Program-made: the position numbers and the translations under genes
Source: Nitrospirota bacterium
GTDB lineage: Bacteria > Nitrospirota > Thermodesulfovibrionia > Thermodesulfovibrionales > JdFR-88
DNA: 36,554 nucleotides
Reading direction: 5' to 3'
NCBI GenBank assembly: GCA_021789555.1
Contig: JAJYJK010000021.1
Span: 1 to 36,554, forward strand
The notes under the pieces: generated by a model
Seen by the model: the letters and a program-made list of their open reading frames with translations, nothing else
Told to the model about the DNA's origin: nothing
Database searches by the model: none
Shown: one piece after another, positions 31,968-36,554 of the stretch
How the letters are laid out: every line of letters starts with the position of its first letter
Numbering within the stretch: position 1 is the stretch's first letter

Positions 31968-33298
31968 TTTCCCGTCCTCTCCGGAGCCCCAATTTTTTCA
32001 TTTTTTTCATACGGCCGCCGGCCGCTTGAGAGAAATCCCCCATCCGCCTGAAGCCCCCCGGTCAGCCTGTCCTCCGCGACCTGTCTGAAAAGCCGCTCGT
32101 ATCTTTCAATCCCGGCCGCGGCCGTGAGGTTCTTTAGATAGAAATCCCTTCCCAGCTGCCCCATTTCCTTTCGCTTTTGGGCCGGCATCAGAAATAGCTC
32201 CATCACCTTTGCCGCCAGGTCGGCCGCGTCCCCCGGTCTCGCCACGAGCCCCGCCTGCGCCGCCGAGACGAACTCCGCGGCGTCGCCCCTGGCCGCCATC
32301 AGAACGGGTTTCCCGCATGCCAGATAGCTGTGGGTCTTAAGCGGGATCGTTATCTCGCACAGCGGGGCATCCATCAGGCTGACCAGAAGGACGTCGGCAA
32401 GCGCGAAAAAATCCGCCATCCTCGATGCGGGCTGTCCCGGTATGAACCGGACGTTTCCGAGGCCGCCCTCCCTCGCCATGCGTTCGAGCGCGGGCTTCCC
32501 GCTCCCCTCCCCGACGAACACGAACTGGATGCCTCCCGTCCCCGATGCGCCTTTTGCCCGGAGCATGCGGGCCGCCTCCATGACACTCCAGAGGCCCTGG
32601 GCCGCTCCGATGTTTCCCGCGTACATCACGTTGAAGCGGCCGCCAAGACCGGTCTCGCGGGCGAGCCGCTCGTCCCGGCCCACCGGCCTGTAAATCCTTT
32701 CATCGGCCCAGCTGTAAATGACGTGAACTTTTTCCTCCGGCACCCCCTTGCCGGCAAGGTTTTTCTTGAAACCGGGCGATATGACCGAGATGGCAGCGGC
32801 CTTTTTATATAAAAAGCCGCAAAAGCCGCCGACGGCCCTGTAGAGCATGTGCCCCCTTGAGATGCCAAGCGCCTCCAGGGACTCGGGAAACATGTCCTGC
32901 AGGTTGTAGACGAACGGGGCGCCGCGCATGAGCCCCATGAACCAGGCCGGGATGCACATGGTAATCAGGTCGAAGACGAAGATGACGTCGGCGGGGCCGC
33001 TTAGAAGCGGCCCGAGGACGGAGGCGGCGAGCGGCAGGCTCATGTAATAAGCGGAGCGCCGGAGCGCCGAGAGGCTGTGGTCCGGTATGAGCGGCAGCCG
33101 GAGCGCCTTTACCCCTTCCACCTCGTCCCACTGCCAAGGCCGCTGCCGGTATCCTTCGTAGATCGCGCCCCTGGGGTAATTGGGGAACCCGGTGATGACA
33201 AGCACCTCATGCCCCCGCTCCATCATGCCCCTTGCCAGCTCATGCGGCAGCGGCATCGGCTCTGGCCAGTAATATGGTGTAAGCACAAGGACGCGCAT
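31943..33298 (-). CDS. GT4 glycosyltransferase (WbuB-like)
   Basis: 451 residues. A GT-B fold with N-terminal LTPYYWPEPMPLPHELARGMMERGHEVLVITGFPNYPRG, typical of WbuB/WcaI-like FucNAc or related transferases, and a C-terminal donor site with MYAGNIGAAQGL and PLKTHSYLACGKPVLMAARGDAAEFV (the E-X7-E region variant). The C-terminal 45 residues are low-complexity. WbuB-type enzymes transfer L-FucNAc, which fits the L-sugar genes next to it. It overlaps the dehydratase start by 25 nt. Confidence 0.92.
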   Translation of the reverse strand: MRVLVLTPYYWPEPMPLPHELARGMMERGHEVLVITGFPNYPRGAIYEGYRQRPWQWDEVEGVKALRLPLIPDHSLSALRRSAYYMSLPLAASVLGPLLSGPADVIFVFDLITMCIPAWFMGLMRGAPFVYNLQDMFPESLEALGISRGHMLYRAVGGFCGFLYKKAAAISVISPGFKKNLAGKGVPEEKVHVIYSWADERIYRPVGRDERLARETGLGGRFNVMYAGNIGAAQGLWSVMEAARMLRAKGASGTGGIQFVFVGEGSGKPALERMAREGGLGNVRFIPGQPASRMADFFALADVLLVSLMDAPLCEITIPLKTHSYLACGKPVLMAARGDAAEFVSAAQAGLVARPGDAADLAAKVMELFLMPAQKRKEMGQLGRDFYLKNLTAAAGIERYERLFRQVAEDRLTGGLQADGGFLSSGRRPYEKNEKIGAPERTGKCSGTRRY

Positions 33299-33361
33299 TT
33301 TTCCGGTTTTCAGCGGCTGGTTCCGGGGCCTATCTGGCAGAGACGCTGCGCCCGCTTTTTT

Positions 33362-34597
33362 TCATGTTTTACGCCCGGCAGCGATCCTTCGGTAAAACAC
33401 CGCGTGTTTTTCCGCGCATATCCCGACATCCAGCTCCCTTACCGCGACCTCTCTGGCCCTCCTGCCGAAAGTCCTCCTCATGCGCTCGTCCTCTATCAGC
33501 GTCCTCACCTTCTCAGTCATCGCCCGCACGTCGCCCACCGGTACGATAAACCCGTTTTCCCCGTCCCTGATGTATCTGCGGACATCGCCCACGTCCGTCG
33601 AGACCACCGGCTTCTCCATCGACATGGCTTCCCACACGCTCATGGGGCTGGCCTCGCTCAGCGAGGAGCAGACGTATATGTCGGCCGTTTCGAGCAGCAC
33701 TGAAACATCGTCCCTTCGCCCGAGGAAAAAAATATTTTCCAGTCCTTTGGATTCAATCATGCGCTTCAGGCCGGAAAAATAACCGGTATGGCTGGGATAT
33801 ACCCCCCCGGCCGCGAGGAATTGCAGGTTGCCGTATGTCTGCGTCAGGGCGGCCGCCATTTCTATGAAATGCCTGTATCCCTTCCACGGGTTCACGTTTG
33901 CAACCGTAAGTATTCTTATGTCTCTGCGGGAGACGGGCCGGCCCTCCCGCCCTCCGTTTGTTTCAGCCGGCCGGCCATTTGTTCCGTTTGGACAAAAAAA
34001 CCCCGTGTCCACCGGGGCGGGGATTTGGATGCACGGCTTTCTTTTGAGACCCGTCCCCTCCAGATAAAAATCCCGCACCCTTTCCCCGGAAACGATAAAT
34101 CCGGATGCGCAGAACCGCGCAATAAAATGAAAGAGTCTTTTTATGGTACCGGGCATGCCACTATCGTTCAGGTGCCAGACCACCGGGACCCCGGCGAGCC
34201 TGCCTGCGACGGCGCCCTTAAGCTGATATGAGCCATTTACGTGGACCAGGTCGAAACGCTCCCGCCTGAAGATACGATAGAGCATTAAAATCTCTGCGGG
34301 AAAACCAACGACGTATCTGACCATGGTCGTTTTCCCCCTGCCGGGCTTCGCGATATTTATCGCGACCCCTTTGATGCCCGCTTCGGAGAGCCTTCGGGCG
34401 AATCCATCGGAGCCTTCCTTCGAAAAGAACACCGTGGTCTCAATTGCCATGGCGTCAACAAGGGGTGCAACCTGCGCCACGCGCATCTGCGGCCCCCCCA
34501 ATCTCGAATCTTCAAGGACAACGGCCGCGCGGAGTAGTCCGGCGGGGGTCATGGCCCCTTTATATGAGAGGGTATTATGACTGTGCGGCAAAAGCAT
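33362..34597 (-). CDS. GT4 glycosyltransferase
   Basis: 411 residues. The N-terminal part has the acceptor-side motif LGGPQMRVAQVAPLVD and DLVHVNGSYQLKGAVAGRLAGVPVVWHLND. The C-terminal donor domain has LTVANVNPWKGYRHFIEMAAAL and the EASPMSVWEAMSMEKPVVSTDVGDVRRYI retaining-GT4 motif. A basic/Gly-rich linker (NGTNGRPAETNGGREGRP) joins the two. Preceded by AGGGG and separated by one base from the next GT gene upstream. A 63-nt gap without clear signals follows it. Confidence 0.92.
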   Translation of the reverse strand: MLLPHSHNTLSYKGAMTPAGLLRAAVVLEDSRLGGPQMRVAQVAPLVDAMAIETTVFFSKEGSDGFARRLSEAGIKGVAINIAKPGRGKTTMVRYVVGFPAEILMLYRIFRRERFDLVHVNGSYQLKGAVAGRLAGVPVVWHLNDSGMPGTIKRLFHFIARFCASGFIVSGERVRDFYLEGTGLKRKPCIQIPAPVDTGFFCPNGTNGRPAETNGGREGRPVSRRDIRILTVANVNPWKGYRHFIEMAAALTQTYGNLQFLAAGGVYPSHTGYFSGLKRMIESKGLENIFFLGRRDDVSVLLETADIYVCSSLSEASPMSVWEAMSMEKPVVSTDVGDVRRYIRDGENGFIVPVGDVRAMTEKVRTLIEDERMRRTFGRRAREVAVRELDVGICAEKHAVFYRRIAAGRKT

Positions 34598-34598
34598 A

Positions 34599-35738
34599 TC
34601 AGTCCCCTGTCAGACCCTCGATGATGCTCTTTAATTTTGTAATTTCCCCGTCCACGTTGCGGCTCTCTTCAATCCGCCTGCGCGCGGCCAGCCCCAGCCT
34701 TTGCGCCTCCCCCGCCGCGCTCATCATGTGTATGATCTTTTCCTTCAGTTGGTCGGCCCCGTTTATCAGAAAGCCGGTTTTACCGTCGATGATTACCTCG
34801 CCTACGCCTCCTACGTCCTTTGCGATTGAGGGGACGCCTCTTTCCGCCGCTTCGAGAATGGAGCGCGGGGTCCCCTCGGTCGTGGAGAACATGAGCATGC
34901 AGTCAATGGCCGTAAAGGCGATGTCCGGGTCCTTGACCCACCCTTGAAACCGGACGACATTCCCCAGTCTCAGGTCACGCGCCAGCGCCCGGAGTCTTTC
35001 CCCGTCGTTGCCGTCCCCGAACACCAGCAGGCGGAAATTTTCCCCGCGTTCAAGGGCCACCTCTTTGATTAGACGAAGGACTGCATCTATCCTCTTTTCC
35101 GGCGACAATCTTGACACTATTCCGAATGTGAACGGGTCATGCGTCTTCCTCGCCTCAAATGGTCTCACCCTGATGCCGATGGGGACCACTTCGATCTTCC
35201 GCTCATCCACTCTGTATTCGTCGCAGAGAAGCCTGGCGTCATGCCGACAGATGCATATGACCCCGGAGGCGCATTTAAACGCCGATTTTGAAAGGGTCGC
35301 ATACAACTTTTTCTTTAAAAAAAATTTAACCGGCGGCATGGGATTGCCGGCCACATAGACGATATGGGCAATGGAAGGGGCCCCCGAGACCAGCCGGAGT
35401 CGCATCGCCGCCGAGACAAGGAAATCGGCCCAGACAAACATGCTTATGACGGCATCCGGCCCAAATGACTTTATTTCATTGTAAACGGCCGCAGCCCCCG
35501 CTATGACTGTGAGCCTTCCGGCACGTCCAAGCCTTCCGTCGTTTTTTATCGCGGGAGCTGTCAGTCCCGGGATCTTGGACCCCAGGATTTCAAGCACGGC
35601 AGCGTCCACGCCGTGACAAAGCACCCTCAGATCGTAATCCGCGGACAAAAAATCCGTCCATAGAGACAATCTGCGGATTGACCCTCCGCGGCTGGAAAGG
35701 GGAGTAATTACGATTAGAACCCGCTTTAAATTCTTGAT
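34599..35738 (-). CDS. GT4 glycosyltransferase with apparent ATC start
   Basis: About 379 residues if started at ATC 35738, or 356 if at the first standard start (TTG 35669). The first 23 codons upstream of that TTG encode KNLKRVLIVITPLSSRGGSIRR, exactly the first beta strand and Gly-rich loop a GT4 needs. AGGAGG lies 8 nt before the ATC, and an in-frame TAG is just beyond it. ATG would be one base away. The C-terminal half has FGIVSRLSPEKRIDAVLRLI and the EGTPRSILEAAERGVPSIAKDVGGVGEVI donor motif. It overlaps the ligase stop by 13 nt. Confidence 0.85.
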   Translation of the reverse strand: MKNLKRVLIVITPLSSRGGSIRRLSLWTDFLSADYDLRVLCHGVDAAVLEILGSKIPGLTAPAIKNDGRLGRAGRLTVIAGAAAVYNEIKSFGPDAVISMFVWADFLVSAAMRLRLVSGAPSIAHIVYVAGNPMPPVKFFLKKKLYATLSKSAFKCASGVICICRHDARLLCDEYRVDERKIEVVPIGIRVRPFEARKTHDPFTFGIVSRLSPEKRIDAVLRLIKEVALERGENFRLLVFGDGNDGERLRALARDLRLGNVVRFQGWVKDPDIAFTAIDCMLMFSTTEGTPRSILEAAERGVPSIAKDVGGVGEVIIDGKTGFLINGADQLKEKIIHMMSAAGEAQRLGLAARRRIEESRNVDGEITKLKSIIEGLTGD

Positions 35739-36491
35739 GGCGACTGCCTCCTGCTAATGAAGTAAAAGCTGTTCATCAGGCCAAGGTACATCCATATCTG
35801 TTTTTCCCCGCCGCCGTATAACATCAGGTTGCACATCATCCCGGAAAAACCGGCGACAAGGCATGCGGCCTCCTTCTTCAGCCGGCCCGAGGCCGTTCTC
35901 CAGACCCCGGTTATCATCAGAAAGGTGCAGATGAAAACCAGCGCCACCGGCAGCGCCCCGGCTATGCCGTTTGTGGCCGCTATGGCAAGGAAAAAATTAT
36001 GTATCTCCTCATTAAGCCAGCCCAGGTCTCCGCTTTGAGCGTGCGAAACGCCGAAAAAGGGGTTTTGAGCAATGCAATTGAGGGCGTCACGGTCGACCCA
36101 TATCCTCTGGTTTGCCGACAAGCGGCCTATATTGTAAAGGCCCTCAAACAGACTGGCGATGGTGTTGCCAAGCATAACGGATACCGCGATGACGGCAGGC
36201 AGGACCGCCCCGATGAAGAGGCCTAAAAAACTCTTGAGGTCCCGCGCAAGGTAATTCAGCGTGAAGAACAGGACCGTGACCACTGCAAACATGCCCCAGG
36301 TGGCCCTCGACCCCGATATGATGATGCCGAAGATCAAGACCGAAAGCAGGGCGAGATAGACCGCAACCCGCGGCGCGTTGCCCGCGGGCGCTGTCCTCAT
36401 GGCCTTTATCTTGTCGGCAATTGAAAGATAAACCCACCAGTTGCAAAAAATAATTGAAAAAAGAGGGATGACAGCATTGTAGAATGGCCTC
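35726..36491 (-). pseudogene. O-antigen ligase/polymerase-family (Wzy_C), N-terminus lost
   Basis: Only the C-terminal 250 or so residues of a normally 400-plus-residue polytopic protein remain. The frame is open from about 36516; the first ATG is at 36400. Seen are transmembrane segments (VYLALLSVLIFGIIISGSR, the usual SGSR motif), and the Wzy_C/WaaL-type periplasmic HNFFLAIAATNGIAG with its conserved His. Upstream of about 36492 the sequence changes to an insertion-sequence-like end, and the frame meets TGA at 36517-36519. I infer disruption by insertion. The remnant still overlaps and probably leads the GT operon. Confidence 0.75.
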
Positions 36492-36554
36492 TGTACTGGA
36501 TAAAATAGAGTTGCTCACACCCAAAATATCCAGTACAGGAGGCCACCAAAGGTG
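36492..36554 (+). mobile_element. Probable left end of an insertion sequence (IS21-like), partial
   Basis: The segment starts with TGTACTGGATA and contains an inverted copy, TATCCAGTACA, at 36527-36537, giving terminal-repeat-like structure (wider imperfect arms 36486-36502 and 36527-36544). AGGAGG at 36537-36542 is followed after 9 nt by GTG at the last three bases, as if a transposase gene begins there. IS21-family ends begin with TG and carry internal repeats, but the transposase itself is outside the window, so the family is uncertain. Confidence 0.55.

Noticed and set aside
1-36554. CRISPR array, rRNA, prophage genes
   Set aside because: No regularly spaced repeats, no rRNA-like sequence and no phage structural genes were seen; the only tandem repeat is the hypA-hypB leader.

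Overview
The window is about 36.5 kb of a GC-rich bacterial chromosome with long same-strand gene runs and few gaps. It encodes diderm features (lipoproteins, a periplasmic L,D-transpeptidase, O-antigen/exopolysaccharide genes), hydrogenase maturation factors, a ferredoxin and a c-haem sensor kinase-like protein. These suggest an anaerobic or microaerophilic Gram-negative bacterium of the Thermodesulfobacteriota (former Deltaproteobacteria) or Nitrospirota type. That placement is inference from gene content; no marker in the window fixes the phylum.

Region 1 (1-4557): the 3' end of a tRNA-Ser(CGA), then a long leftward operon read der > yihY-like > small protein > DUF948 > ytxH-like > hypA > hypB > DUF1992. 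The hypA-hypB junction holds a 29-bp tandem repeat that forms a chain of tiny overlapping reading frames. Region 2 (4558-13678): a rightward c-haem/HAMP/GAF/HD-GYP sensor; a leftward leuC plus RidA-like pair; a TPR protein; glgC; then the leftward unit tpiA-secG-peptide-binding lipoprotein behind a near-consensus sigma70 promoter.

Region 3 (about 13740-17030): an accessory island. Three tightly packed leftward genes encode a PvuII-like DNA methyltransferase, an HNH endonuclease and an endonuclease III-like Fe-S glycosylase. The island ends next to a large imperfect stem-loop. Region 4 (17087-22904): mostly single housekeeping or unknown genes: a LysM/YkuD transpeptidase, an Ala-zipper lipoprotein, ubiX with a Cys-rich companion, a TPR lipoprotein, a small conserved-looking protein behind a strongly structured leader, a ferredoxin, an Atg22-like MFS transporter and a NUDIX hydrolase.

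Region 5 (22918-36554): a leftward surface-polysaccharide cluster. In transcription order it carries a truncated O-antigen ligase, three GT4 glycosyltransferases, a CapE/WbvB-type dehydratase-epimerase, an RmlD/WbvR-type reductase, a DegT aminotransferase, a WecB-type 2-epimerase, a second DegT aminotransferase, a methyltransferase, a PglC-type phosphoglycosyl transferase and a WbpM/PglF-type 4,6-dehydratase. Together they can make UDP-L-2-acetamido-2,6-dideoxy sugars and amino sugars, start the chain on undecaprenyl phosphate and extend it. At the right edge the ligase gene is cut by what looks like the left end of an insertion sequence.
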